Shown here one piece after another: positions 50,270-58,387 of a stretch of DNA of 58,387 nucleotides (positions are counted from its first letter, which is position 1; every line of letters begins with the position of its first letter). The position numbers were made by a program, and so were the translations under genes. Location of the stretch: contig NZ_JFCA01000043.1 in assembly GCF_000612585.1 (NCBI RefSeq), positions 1 to 58,387 of the forward strand, given 5' to 3'. The notes under the pieces were generated by a model, which saw only the letters and a list, made by a program, of their open reading frames with translations, made no database searches and was not told the origin of the DNA. The stretch is from Pseudomonas sp. CHM02. Lineage in GTDB: Bacteria; Pseudomonadota; Gammaproteobacteria; Pseudomonadales; Pseudomonadaceae.

Positions 50270-51174
50270 AACAGGCGGTCTCCACACCCTTTGAACCCTT
50301 CTTCCAGGTAATCGATCCACGCGCGAATGGCCGGCAACACGCCACGGCGATGCGGATACACCGCTTGCAGCCAGCCACCCGGCAAGGACCATTCCGGCAG
50401 CAGTTGCACCAAGCGGCCACTGGCCAGTTCCTCTTCACAGTACATCATCGGCAAAACGGTAAAGCCCAGGCCCATGATCGCGCTGGCTTTGCGCACGATA
50501 AAGTCGTCAATACCCAGCCGGGCCTCCATCGCCAAGTCGTGAGCGTTGCCCTGGGGATCGAGAATGCGCTGATGCACCAGGCGATCCGCCTCCAGCGCGC
50601 CGAGGATCGGCAACTGCTTGAGGTCCTCCAGGGTCGCTACGTGATGATCGAGCATCAGCGCGGGGCTGGCCACCAGCACGGTCTGGGCCTGACGCAGGCG
50701 CTTGGTGACCAGCAGCGGGTCTTCATCGCCGAGTTCGCGTACGCGCAACGCCACATCTATGCCTTCGGCCACCAGGTCGACGCGGCGATTGACCAGGGTC
50801 ATTTCCAATTGCACCTGAGGGTGGGCAGCGAGAAACCCCGCGACCAGTTCCGGCAGAATGTGCTGGGCCATGCCCACCGGGCAGCTCACCCGCAGTCGCC
50901 CACGGGGTTCACTGGACATGCTGGCCACTGCCTCATCGGCCATTTCTGCTTCCAGCAGCATGGCCTGGCAATGCCGCAGGTAGCGCTCGCCGACGGCGGT
51001 GAGGGTCAATTGACGGGTGGTGCGTTGCAGCAGGCGCGCGCCGAGGCGTTCTTCCAACTCGGCGATGCGTCGCGACAGGCGGGATTTGGGAATGCCGAGC
51101 ATGCGCCCGGCCGCCGCGAAGCCGCCGGCTTCGACGACTTTGGCGAAATAGTAGAGGTCGTTGAGGTCTTGCAT
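50266..51174 (-). CDS. LysR-family transcriptional regulator
   Basis: 302-aa regulator of the CrgA/AaeR-like subgroup: LNDLYYFAKVVEAGGFAAAGRMLGIPKSRLSRRIAELEERLG at the N-terminus, effector domain starting at RGRLRVSCPVGMAQHILPEL. It forms a two-gene unit with the YjbR gene and lies across a REP pair from the aldehyde dehydrogenase gene on the same strand. Its target is not evident. Confidence 0.92.
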   Translation of the reverse strand: MQDLNDLYYFAKVVEAGGFAAAGRMLGIPKSRLSRRIAELEERLGARLLQRTTRQLTLTAVGERYLRHCQAMLLEAEMADEAVASMSSEPRGRLRVSCPVGMAQHILPELVAGFLAAHPQVQLEMTLVNRRVDLVAEGIDVALRVRELGDEDPLLVTKRLRQAQTVLVASPALMLDHHVATLEDLKQLPILGALEADRLVHQRILDPQGNAHDLAMEARLGIDDFIVRKASAIMGLGFTVLPMMYCEEELASGRLVQLLPEWSLPGGWLQAVYPHRRGVLPAIRAWIDYLEEGFKGCGDRLL

Positions 51175-51190
51175 GGTCCGCCTCAAAAAA

Positions 51191-51292
51191 CGGTAGGAGC
51201 GAGCTTGCTCGCGAAAAACGTCAACGATAACGCAGCGCATCGGGTTTATCGCGGCGTTCTCGGGTTTTTCGCGGGCAAGCTCGCTCCTACCG
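51191..51292. repeat. REP pair (GTAGGAGCGAGCTTGCTCGC variant)
   Basis: Arms CGGTAGGAGCGAGCTTGCTC and GAGCAAGCTCGCTCCTACCG-type partner at 51272-51292. The spacer has an imperfect second palindrome. The core sequence differs from the GCCGGC form of the other copies. Confidence 0.82.
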
Positions 51293-51329
51293 TGGAGGTA
51301 GCAGGCGCCTCAGTGGGTGAATCAGGCGC

Positions 51330-52709
51330 TTAGAACTGCGCGCCCGCCATCAACACATACTTCACATGCACGTACTCTTCGATCCCGTAGTAGCTGCCTT
51401 CGCGGCCATAACCGGACTGTTTGATCCCGCCAAACGGCACCGACGCGGTGCCCACCGATCCCGAGTTGAGAATCACCATGCCGGCCTCCAACTGGCGCGA
51501 CAGGCGCAGCGATCGCCCCAGCGCGCTGGTGTAGGCATAGGCGACCAGGCCGAATTCCGTCTGGTTGGCGCGGGCGATCACTTCCTCTTCGTCCTTGAAC
51601 GAATAGATCGCAAACACCGGCCCGAAGATTTCCTCGGTCGCCAGGGGGGAATCATCCTGCAGGCCGGTCAACACCGTTGGTTCGTAGAACAGGCCACCCT
51701 TGGCGTGAGGTTTGCCACCCATCAGCACGGCGGCGCCGGCGGCCTTGGCGCTTTCTACCAGGCGCACGACTTTGTCGAAGCCCAATTGATTGACCAGCGG
51801 GCCGACCACGAAGTCTTCACGCAAGCCCTGGTCCACTTCGATCGCGGCCACCGCATGCTTCACGCGCTTGATGAAGTCTTCGAGGATGCTGTGTTGCACA
51901 AAAATCCGGTTCGGCGAGATGCACACCTGGCCCGAGTTACGCAGCTTGGCGCTGACCAACCCCTTCACCGCCTCATCCAGGTTGGCGTCCTGGAACACGA
52001 TAAACGGCGCGTTGCCGCCCAGTTCCAGGGTCATCTTCTTGATGCTCGCCGCGCATTGTGCGGCGAGCAGTTTGCCGACGCCGGTGGAGCCGGTGAACGA
52101 GATCTTGCGGATACGCGGATCGCCCGTGAGGATCAGGCCGATCTCCTTGGGGTCGCCGACCACCACTTCCAGCACGCCTTCCGCGATCCCGGCCTTGCGT
52201 GCGTATTCCAGCAACTTGAAGGCGGTCAGCGGTGTGTCTTCAGCGGGCTTGATCACCATGGTGCAACCGGCGGCCAGGGCCGTGGCGACCTTGCGGGTGA
52301 TCATCATGAACGGAAAGTTCCACGGCGTGATGGCGGCGACGGGGCCGATGGCTTCCTTGGTCACCACCACGTTGGCATTGCGGTCGTGGGTAGGGATGGT
52401 ATCGCCATACACGCGCTTGGCTTCTTCGGCGTACCACTCGATAAAGCCAAGGCCATAGTCGATTTCGCCGCGCGCTTCGCTGAGGCATTTGCCGTTTTCG
52501 CGGCAGAGCAGTTCGGCGAAGGCTTCCTTGTCGGCTTTTACCGCGTCGTGCCAGCGGCGCAGGATGTCGCTGCGCTCCTTGGCGAGTCTGCCTGACCATT
52601 CGGGGAAAGCCGTGCAGGCACGGTCGACGGCGGCCTTGACCTCGTCCGCAGTGTTCTTGGCGACACGGCCGATTTCTTCACCGGTGGCGGGGTTGTAGAC
52701 GATAAGCAT
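51330..52709 (-). CDS. NAD(P)-dependent succinate-semialdehyde-type dehydrogenase
   Basis: 459-aa aldehyde dehydrogenase. Landmarks are GPVAAITPWNFPFMMITRK, IKPAEDTPLTAF, FTGSTGVGKLLAAQ, the general-base ELGGNAPFIVF, catalytic Cys263 in SGQVCISPNR, and EEIFGPVFAIYSF. The overall pattern is GabD-like (succinate semialdehyde), but the N-terminus is about 20 residues shorter than E. coli GabD. Related aldehydes are possible. GGAG lies about 8 bp before ATG 52709. It is divergent from an AraC-type gene, which may control it. Confidence 0.9.
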   Translation of the reverse strand: MLIVYNPATGEEIGRVAKNTADEVKAAVDRACTAFPEWSGRLAKERSDILRRWHDAVKADKEAFAELLCRENGKCLSEARGEIDYGLGFIEWYAEEAKRVYGDTIPTHDRNANVVVTKEAIGPVAAITPWNFPFMMITRKVATALAAGCTMVIKPAEDTPLTAFKLLEYARKAGIAEGVLEVVVGDPKEIGLILTGDPRIRKISFTGSTGVGKLLAAQCAASIKKMTLELGGNAPFIVFQDANLDEAVKGLVSAKLRNSGQVCISPNRIFVQHSILEDFIKRVKHAVAAIEVDQGLREDFVVGPLVNQLGFDKVVRLVESAKAAGAAVLMGGKPHAKGGLFYEPTVLTGLQDDSPLATEEIFGPVFAIYSFKDEEEVIARANQTEFGLVAYAYTSALGRSLRLSRQLEAGMVILNSGSVGTASVPFGGIKQSGYGREGSYYGIEEYVHVKYVLMAGAQF

Positions 52710-52865
52710 GGGGAATCTCCGAGGGCTGAAAGTGCTGTTCAGGCTACGGAACTGCTGTGTTCGAGCGAATATCCATTCCAATGTGCTGATTGCCTAATCC
52801 TATAAGTCCATAGCGTCGGCACCGGTTGCGGGGTACCGTGACGTTTTACCCAGGGGCCCGTCGCC

Positions 52866-53792
52866 ATGGACCGTACAGACAGAATCATCGAGTTGATGGG
52901 CAGCCTGGCGCCTGTCGAAGGCTACAACCTGAGCGCCCTCGATGACGTGCGCTTCCTGCGCTCCAACCAGCCGCTGCACCGGGTGCCGGTGCTCTACGAC
53001 CCCGGCATCGTGATCGTCTGCCAGGGTCGCAAGCGTGGTTATCTGGGGGATGAGGTTTACCTGTATGACGCCCAGCACTATCTGGTGGTATCCGTGCCGG
53101 TGCCGTTCACCATGGAGACCGACGCCAGCGAAGCCGAACCGATGCTGGCGGTGTACCTGCGGCTGGATTTCACCCTCGCAGCGGAGCTGATGGTGGCGCT
53201 GGATGACTTTCCGGGACTGGTCGACGCCAAGCCTCGGGGCATGTATTCCTCGCCCATGGATGAGTCACTCAGTGAGTCGTTGCTTCGCTTCCTGGAAGCC
53301 ATGCATGTGCCGATGGATGCGCACATACTCGGTCGGGCGCTGATGCGCGAAATCTACTATCGGATCCTCACGGGCGAGCAGGGTGGTTCGATGCGCGCCG
53401 CGTTGAATCGCCAGGGCCAGTTCGGCAAGGTGGCGCGGGCGATTCGCAAGATCCATGGGTGCTATGACCAGCCCCTGGACGTAGAGACGTTGGCCAGCGA
53501 GGCGATGATGAGCGTGCCCAGTTTTCACGCGCATTTTCGCACGGTCACCGACACGTCGCCGATGCAGTACCTCAAGTCCACGCGCCTGCACCAGGCGCGT
53601 CTGCTGATGCTGCGCAACGACATCACCGCCGCCACGGCCTGTGCCAAGGTAGGCTATGAAAGCGCTTCGCAGTTCAGTCGCGAGTTCAAGCGTTTCTTCG
53701 GGCGCACGCCGCAGGAAGAAATCCAGTGGATGAAGCGTACCTATGCGTTGCCGGCGCCTACGTCGGCGTCGATTTACGTGTCGTCGCACTGA
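52866..53792 (+). CDS. AraC-family regulator (AraC_N type)
   Basis: 308-aa regulator. An N-terminal AraC_N ligand domain (PVLYDPGIVIVCQGRKRGYLGDEVYLYDAQHYLVVSVPVP, from about 40) precedes the paired C-terminal HTHs (LDVETLASEAMMSVPSFHAHFRTVTDTSPMQYLKSTRL, then ATACAKVGYESASQFSREFKRFFG). It is divergent from the aldehyde dehydrogenase gene across 156 bp and may activate it. Its end overlaps the convergent MFS gene by 35 bp. Confidence 0.92.
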   Translation: MDRTDRIIELMGSLAPVEGYNLSALDDVRFLRSNQPLHRVPVLYDPGIVIVCQGRKRGYLGDEVYLYDAQHYLVVSVPVPFTMETDASEAEPMLAVYLRLDFTLAAELMVALDDFPGLVDAKPRGMYSSPMDESLSESLLRFLEAMHVPMDAHILGRALMREIYYRILTGEQGGSMRAALNRQGQFGKVARAIRKIHGCYDQPLDVETLASEAMMSVPSFHAHFRTVTDTSPMQYLKSTRLHQARLLMLRNDITAATACAKVGYESASQFSREFKRFFGRTPQEEIQWMKRTYALPAPTSASIYVSSH

Positions 53793-54948
53793 GCAGTGTG
53801 ATCAACAGCGCCAGCCCGGCAAATGCCGCACCGGTCAGCGCCTGGCCTTGCCAGCCGTAGTGCTCGGAGGCAAAGGCGCCGGAGGCCGAGCCCAAGGCGC
53901 CGCCGATAAAATAGATCACCATGAACACCGTGTTCAGGCGACTGGTGGCCGCCGGTTCCAGGGCCAGCACGCGGGTCTGGTTGGCGAGCTGGTTGATACG
54001 ATTGCCCAGGTCGAGGAAGGTCGCCGCGATCAGGATCGGCCACCACCAGCCCTGGGGGCCGAGCGTGAAAATCAGCAGGAACGCGACCAACACCGTGCCG
54101 ATGCCGATCCATTCGAGCAATTGCCCATGGCGCCGGGTTTGCTGGCCGATCGTGGACGCGCAGAGAATGCCGACAATGGCCGACAGCCCCAGCAGGCCGG
54201 CCTGCGCGCTGGAGAACCCATACGGCGGCAAGGCCAGCAACGCCGCCATCGACCCCCAGAACACGTTGAGTGCACCGAACACCAGGCCGCCCTTGATCGC
54301 CGATTGGCGCAGGGTGGCATGTTGCCGGGCCAGGCCCCACAGGGATTTGAGCAGTGCGCCGTAGGGGAGTCTGCTGGTGGACACCGACACTGGCATGCGC
54401 GTGAGAATCGCCAGGAACAGCAGCACATCCAGCGCTGCAGCGACGGCGAACATGCCGCGCCAGCCCAGCCAGCCGCTGAACACGCCGCTGACGGTACGGG
54501 CGAGCAAACCACCGGCCGACAGCCCGCTGACCATCAGGCCGAGCACCGCACCTTTTTGCACCGGCTCACTGAGGTCCGACGCAGCGGGAATAATCACTTG
54601 GGCGCTGATACCCGACAGGCCCAGCAGCACGCTCGCCATCAGCAACCAGGTGTAGGACGGCGCGGTGGCCGAGGCCAGCAGGCTGACAAAGTTGATGCAC
54701 AGCACCGCCAGAATCAACGTGCGCCGGCTGATGCGGTCGCCGAGCGGCACAAACAGCAGCAAGCCGCAGGCGTAGCCCAACTGGGTGAGCATCGCGATCT
54801 GCCCGACATGGGCAGTGGACACCTCGAAGGTGCCCGCAATCAGCGGCAGCATGGCCTGGTTGTAGTAGATCGTGGCGACCGAAAACCCGCAGCAGATGGC
54901 GAGGATCAGGCTCAGGCCCTTGGTCAGAACGGGGGAGTGTGGCGGCAT
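53758..54948 (-). CDS. MFS transporter (efflux type)
   Basis: 396-aa major facilitator with about 12 membrane segments. The loop-2/3 motif reads LLLFVPLGDRISRRTLIL and the C-terminal half has LGNRINQLANQTRVL. It resembles sugar or drug efflux proteins (YnfM/AraJ-like). No ribosome-binding site is obvious before 54948; an ATG at 54984 is an alternative start. The 3' end overlaps the AraC gene by 35 bp. Confidence 0.85.
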   Translation of the reverse strand: MPPHSPVLTKGLSLILAICCGFSVATIYYNQAMLPLIAGTFEVSTAHVGQIAMLTQLGYACGLLLFVPLGDRISRRTLILAVLCINFVSLLASATAPSYTWLLMASVLLGLSGISAQVIIPAASDLSEPVQKGAVLGLMVSGLSAGGLLARTVSGVFSGWLGWRGMFAVAAALDVLLFLAILTRMPVSVSTSRLPYGALLKSLWGLARQHATLRQSAIKGGLVFGALNVFWGSMAALLALPPYGFSSAQAGLLGLSAIVGILCASTIGQQTRRHGQLLEWIGIGTVLVAFLLIFTLGPQGWWWPILIAATFLDLGNRINQLANQTRVLALEPAATSRLNTVFMVIYFIGGALGSASGAFASEHYGWQGQALTGAAFAGLALLITLLSATTRKSTPT

Positions 54949-55179
54949 GGCGGGTCCAGTGGCGGTCGGAACTGCGGCGAGCATGCCGCGAAGTTTCGGT
55001 GAAAGCCAGAACCGTAGAGGATTGGGCAATAACGCGACAGGATCAGGCCGTGGTGTTTTTGGATTGTCTCGTCAGTGGGACGAACAATCGCATTTGAGCC
55101 CTCTAATCGTTTATTCGGATCATCTGTAGGATCAACTCCACTTGATCGCCACGTCGCGATCCTCACTTGGAGATCCCGC

Positions 55180-55791
55180 ATGAAACTGTTGCATATCGAT
55201 TCCAGCATCCTCGGCGACAACTCGGCCTCCCGTCAGCTCAGTGCTGGCGTGGTCAAGGCCTGGCGAGCGGCGGAGCCGGGTCTGGAAGTGACCTACCGCG
55301 ACCTGGCCAGCGAAGGCATCAACCACTTCTCCGGCGCGACCCTGGGTGCCTTGGGCACTGCCGCCGAACTGCGTGATGCTGCGCAAAAACACGAGGCTGA
55401 ACTGAGTGCATCGTCGCTGGCTGAGTTCCTCGCCGCTGATGCGGTAGTGGTGGGTGCGCCGATGTACAACTTCACCATTGCGACCCAATTGAAAGCCTGG
55501 ATCGACCGCATCGCCGTCGCCGGCCAGACGTTCCGCTACAGCGAAGCCGGTCCGGAAGGCCTCTGCGGCAACAAGAAAGTCATCATCGTGTCCACGGCCG
55601 GTGGCCTGCACGCCGGCCAAGCTTCCGGCGCCGCCCATGAAGGCTACCTGAAACTGCTGTTCGGCTTCCTCGGTATCACCGACATCGAGATCGTGCGTGC
55701 CGAGGGCCTGGCCTACGGTGACGAAGTGCGCAGCAAAGCCCTGAGCGACGCCAACGTACTGATCAACGAACAATTGTTCGCCACCGCGTAA
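55180..55791 (+). CDS. azoR: FMN-dependent NADH-azoreductase AzoR
   Basis: 203-aa flavodoxin-fold quinone/azo reductase. Key segments are HIDSSILGDNSASRQLS (5-21, FMN phosphate binding), GAPMYNFTIATQLKAWIDRI and IIVSTAGGLHAG. It reduces azo compounds and quinones with NADH, usually in stress defence. TTGGAGA lies 6 bp before ATG 55180. Confidence 0.95.
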   Translation: MKLLHIDSSILGDNSASRQLSAGVVKAWRAAEPGLEVTYRDLASEGINHFSGATLGALGTAAELRDAAQKHEAELSASSLAEFLAADAVVVGAPMYNFTIATQLKAWIDRIAVAGQTFRYSEAGPEGLCGNKKVIIVSTAGGLHAGQASGAAHEGYLKLLFGFLGITDIEIVRAEGLAYGDEVRSKALSDANVLINEQLFATA

Positions 55792-55843
55792 GGCTTGTGT
55801 AAATTTCGCCCTTCCTCGGTTTCAATCTGAAGCCGGGCGCCTA

Positions 55844-55891
55844 AACTCTGTATTCTGCTCGCTTCAAAGCGAGCGGAGTACGGAGTTTTTT
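55844..55891 (+). terminator. Rho-independent terminator after azoR
   Basis: A long hairpin with perfect core CTCGCTT-CAA-AGCGAG and outer pairs ACTC...GAGT, followed by TTTTTT. It lies 52 bp after the azoR stop codon. Confidence 0.85.
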
Positions 55892-55998
55892 CGTTTGCCC
55901 GCTGTCATTACTTTGGCCCAGGTTGTGCAAGCATGGGTTTAACAACCTGGACGTTTCTTCGATATGTCGGTTCTCACGCAGCAAAGGTGGACATCCCC

Positions 55999-57036
55999 AT
56001 GATGCGTCTTTGTGCTGTTATGGTTCTTTCGCTGCTCGGCGGCCTGATTTCAGTGCACGCCGCACCGGCACCGCACCCGCATTGGAGTGTGGGCTTCCAT
56101 CGCATGACGTTTCTTGATCCGCTGGACCTGCAGCCGATGAAAGCCGTGGCCTTTTACCCGTCCACCGGCCTTGAGCACACCACGCAATTGGGCGCCTATC
56201 ACGTCGCCGCCACTGAAGACGCCAAGATCGCCATCGGCCGTTTCCCGATGCTGATGTTGTCCCACGGCAACACCGGCACACCCCTGGCCCTGCACGACCT
56301 GGCCACCTCGTTGGCGCGCAAGGGTTTCGTCGTGGTGGCGGTGCTGCACCCTGGCGACAACTATAAGGACCACAGCCGCCTGGGCACGGTGAGTAACCTG
56401 TATGGCCGGCCGATCCAGATTTCCGAAGCGATCACTGCCACGTTGGGCGATCCAATGCTGTCGCCGTTCGTCAACGTCGATCAGGTGGGGGTGATCGGTT
56501 ATTCAGCCGGCGGCGAGACCGCGTTGATCCTGGCCGGTGCCAAGCCGGATTTCGACCGCCTGCGCCGTTACTGCCAGGAGCGCCCGGAAGACCGCGACGC
56601 GTGCACCACCAAGGGCGAACTGGTGGTGGACCGTGACGACCTGCAACCGCAATCCGACCCGCGCATTCATGCCTTGATGTTGATGGCGCCGCTGAGCCTG
56701 ATGTTCGGCCGTCACACCCTCGCGGACGTGCATGTGCCGGTGCTGCTCTACAGCGGTGACGGCGACAAGCTGGTCGCCGTGGACAAGAACGCTGCGGCCC
56801 TGGCGCGCAAACTGCCGGAACCGCCTGACTTCAAACTGCTGGCCGGGGCCGGGCACTTTGTGTTCATGGCGCCGTGCGACAGCGACCAGTTGGCCGCGAT
56901 GCCGGCGATCTGTACCGATGCCGACGGCGTCGACCGTGAAGGTATTCACCGCGACCTGATTTCCGAGGCGGGGCGTTTTTTCAGCCACACCCTCGGCCAA
57001 TCCACCCGCGCAGGCTTGCAGACGGCTGATCAGTAA
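55999..57036 (+). CDS. Secreted alpha/beta hydrolase (dienelactone hydrolase / PAF-AH-like)
   Basis: 345-aa hydrolase with a Sec signal (cleavage near VHAAPAP, residue 22). The oxyanion region is LMLSHGNTGTP, the nucleophile elbow GVIGYSAGGETAL, a likely acid in LYSGDGDKLV, and the His in LAGAGHFVFMAP. It looks like the predicted dienelactone hydrolases of Pseudomonas and acts outside the cytoplasm. AAAGGTGG lies 8 bp before ATG 55999; upstream in-frame codons would spoil the signal peptide. It overlaps the convergent MFS stop by 7 bp. Confidence 0.87.
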   Translation: MMRLCAVMVLSLLGGLISVHAAPAPHPHWSVGFHRMTFLDPLDLQPMKAVAFYPSTGLEHTTQLGAYHVAATEDAKIAIGRFPMLMLSHGNTGTPLALHDLATSLARKGFVVVAVLHPGDNYKDHSRLGTVSNLYGRPIQISEAITATLGDPMLSPFVNVDQVGVIGYSAGGETALILAGAKPDFDRLRRYCQERPEDRDACTTKGELVVDRDDLQPQSDPRIHALMLMAPLSLMFGRHTLADVHVPVLLYSGDGDKLVAVDKNAAALARKLPEPPDFKLLAGAGHFVFMAPCDSDQLAAMPAICTDADGVDREGIHRDLISEAGRFFSHTLGQSTRAGLQTADQ

Positions 57037-58205
57037 GCGCGGCGCTTGAGCAGCAGGGTCAGGCCCAGGGCGATCACCGAGAGCAGTGCCGCGCAGAAGA
57101 AGATCCAGCCGTAGCCGAGGTTCAGCGCCACGGCGCCCATCAGCGGTCCCGCAATCGCCAGGGCCAGGTCGAAAAACACCGCATATGCACTGAGCCCCGC
57201 GCCACGGCTGCTGTTGGGCACCTGTTTGATCGCCTCCACGCCCAGCGCCGGGTACACCAGCGACAAGCCAAAACCGGTCAACCCGGCACCGACCAATGCC
57301 ACGCCCGTGGACGGTGCCAGCCACAGCAGCGTCAGGCCCAGGGTTTCGATGGTCATGCAGGCAATCGCCGCCCTGAAGCCGCCAAAGCGGCTGATGGCCG
57401 AGATGAACACCAAACGCGACAGGATGAAGCACACGCCAAATACCGTGAGGCAGTACGCCGCGCCGGTCCAGCCGCGATTGAGGTAGTACAGGGTGATAAA
57501 GGTGGTCAGGGTGCCGTAGCCAATCGAGGCCAGGCACAGGCTTGCGCCAAACGGCGCGATGCGCCCGAACACGGCCCAGAACGGCAAGCGCTCACCACGC
57601 ACCACCGGCACCGAGGGTTTGTTGCGGATCAGCACCAGGCCCAGTGCGGACAACACCGCCAACGCGATACCCAGGCTGTTGTAGCCGTACTCGGCCACCA
57701 TCACCACGCCCAGCGGCGCACCAATGGCGATGGCGCCGTAGGAGGCGATGCCGTTCCATGAAATGGAGCGCGCGGTGTGCTCCGCTCCGACGGCGCCCAT
57801 GCACCAACTGATGGTGCCCACGCCAATCAGCCCTTGGGCCACGCCCAGCAATAGGCGGGCAACGATCAGGATGCCCAGGCTCAATGACGGCAGGCTGTCC
57901 ACCAGCGTGGCGAAAAACGTCAGCACGCCACTCGCAAGAATCCCGGCCAACCCCAGCACAATCGCGCGTTTGGTGCCCACGGTGTCGGACATGCGCCCGG
58001 CCATGGGACGGCTGAGCAGGGTGGCCAGGTATTGCGAACCGATCGTGACCCCGGCCACCACCGCGCTGAAACCCAGTTGCTCATGCACATAGCCGGGAAT
58101 GACCGCGATCGGCAGGCCGATGCAGATAAACGCGATAAAGGTGTAGAAGACGATGGAGACGATCTGCAGGGTGATCGACATTGAGCTGGGGGCGGCGGCA
58201 GACAT
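57030..58205 (-). CDS. MFS transporter, YhhS/YfcJ-like
   Basis: 391-aa major facilitator with about 12 membrane segments: early FYTFIAFICIGLPIAVIPGY, loop motif SRPMAGRMSDTVGTKRAI, later RLLLGVAQGLIGVGTISW. The pattern matches the YhhS/YfcJ group of putative arabinose or drug exporters. I start at 58205; another ATG at 58238 would add an 11-residue polar extension. Confidence 0.87.
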   Translation of the reverse strand: MSAAAPSSMSITLQIVSIVFYTFIAFICIGLPIAVIPGYVHEQLGFSAVVAGVTIGSQYLATLLSRPMAGRMSDTVGTKRAIVLGLAGILASGVLTFFATLVDSLPSLSLGILIVARLLLGVAQGLIGVGTISWCMGAVGAEHTARSISWNGIASYGAIAIGAPLGVVMVAEYGYNSLGIALAVLSALGLVLIRNKPSVPVVRGERLPFWAVFGRIAPFGASLCLASIGYGTLTTFITLYYLNRGWTGAAYCLTVFGVCFILSRLVFISAISRFGGFRAAIACMTIETLGLTLLWLAPSTGVALVGAGLTGFGLSLVYPALGVEAIKQVPNSSRGAGLSAYAVFFDLALAIAGPLMGAVALNLGYGWIFFCAALLSVIALGLTLLLKRRAY

Positions 58206-58299
58206 GGGCACTCGTTCGCGGGCGGGCGGTGGGTGCATGATGGCAAGGGCTTGGGAGAAAAGGAAGCAGGCTAACTACTTTGTCTGATGAGCAGGCGCG

Positions 58300-58387
58300 T
58301 TGTGGCGAGCGGGCTTGCCCCGCGCTGGGGCGCGAAGCGGCCCCAATAGAAAACACCGCGTTCTGTCCGACAGAACGCGGTGTTCTT
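58300..58387. repeat. Palindromic repeat (GTGGCGAGCGGGCTTG family), cut by window end
   Basis: The left arm TGTGGCGAGCGGGCTTGCCC with CGCGCTGGGGCGCGAAGC matches the copy at 36656. The inner part contains a 16-bp perfect hairpin, AACACCGCGTTCTGTC (58352-58367) and GACAGAACGCGGTGTT (58369-58384), with one base between. The right arm should lie beyond the window. Confidence 0.78.

Noticed and set aside
53758..53792. 35-bp overlap of AraC and MFS genes as a sign of frameshift
   Set aside because: Both proteins end with plausible tails; convergent 3' overlaps of this size are common in compact genomes.

Overview
The window looks like the chromosome of a fluorescent Pseudomonas (P. fluorescens group). 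The grounds are high GC content, a complete nic nicotinate-degradation cluster in the P. putida/fluorescens style, a FecI/FecR pair, an SfnR-type enhancer-binding protein, and many REP-like palindromes of the kinds that fill intergenic spaces in this group. About 58 protein genes are supported. I saw no rRNA, tRNA, CRISPR array, phage or insertion sequence.

Layout. (1) 16-11301 is an organosulfur uptake and desulfonation region. It holds a four-gene minus-strand operon (sulfonate-type binding protein, secreted lipase-like hydrolase, SsuD-like flavin monooxygenase, Tat-lipoprotein peptide-type binding protein). A divergent sigma54 activator of the SfnR type follows. After an orphan FecI/FecR pair come a three-gene SsuABC-like transporter and a single-domain molbindin. 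Both sulfur operons are preceded by convincing -24/-12 (sigma54) promoters. (2) 11417-16006 holds a 1116-aa HrpK-like protein with five N-terminal repeats and a MalY/PatB-type C-S lyase. (3) 16007-16715 is a gene-free nested palindromic repeat. (4) 16716-28384 is a LysR regulator divergent from a long plus-strand run: two tandem amino-acid binding proteins, FAD-linked 2-hydroxyacid dehydrogenase, aminotransferase, two permeases, ATPase, thiol dioxygenase (cupin), GST, and an 899-aa fusion of four rhodanese domains to a MetC-type PLP lyase. I read this as a sulfur amino acid or thiol uptake and catabolism system; it is the best candidate for undescribed biology here.

(5) 28425-41738 is the nicotinate cluster: nicT, F, E, D, C on the minus strand, nicX, R, A, B on the plus strand, and a TetR gene (probably NicS). 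A periplasmic nucleoside hydrolase sits at the end of the minus-strand operon, where nicP would be expected. (6) 41899-50269 holds gamma-glutamyltransferase, a TetX-like FAD monooxygenase with a divergent MarR gene and a twin palindromic operator, a PnuC/NadR-like nicotinamide riboside uptake and phosphorylation pair, a Cache chemoreceptor, UppP, a DUF1294 membrane protein and a YjbR protein. (7) 50266-58387 is ordinary accessory content: LysR, a succinate-semialdehyde-type dehydrogenase, AraC, two MFS transporters, AzoR and a secreted alpha/beta hydrolase.

Two themes recur. Sulfur scavenging covers regions 1, 2 and 4. Pyridine and nicotinamide nucleoside metabolism covers region 5 and the PnuC/NadR pair. 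Functions are assigned from motifs and family recognition by eye; no database search was run.
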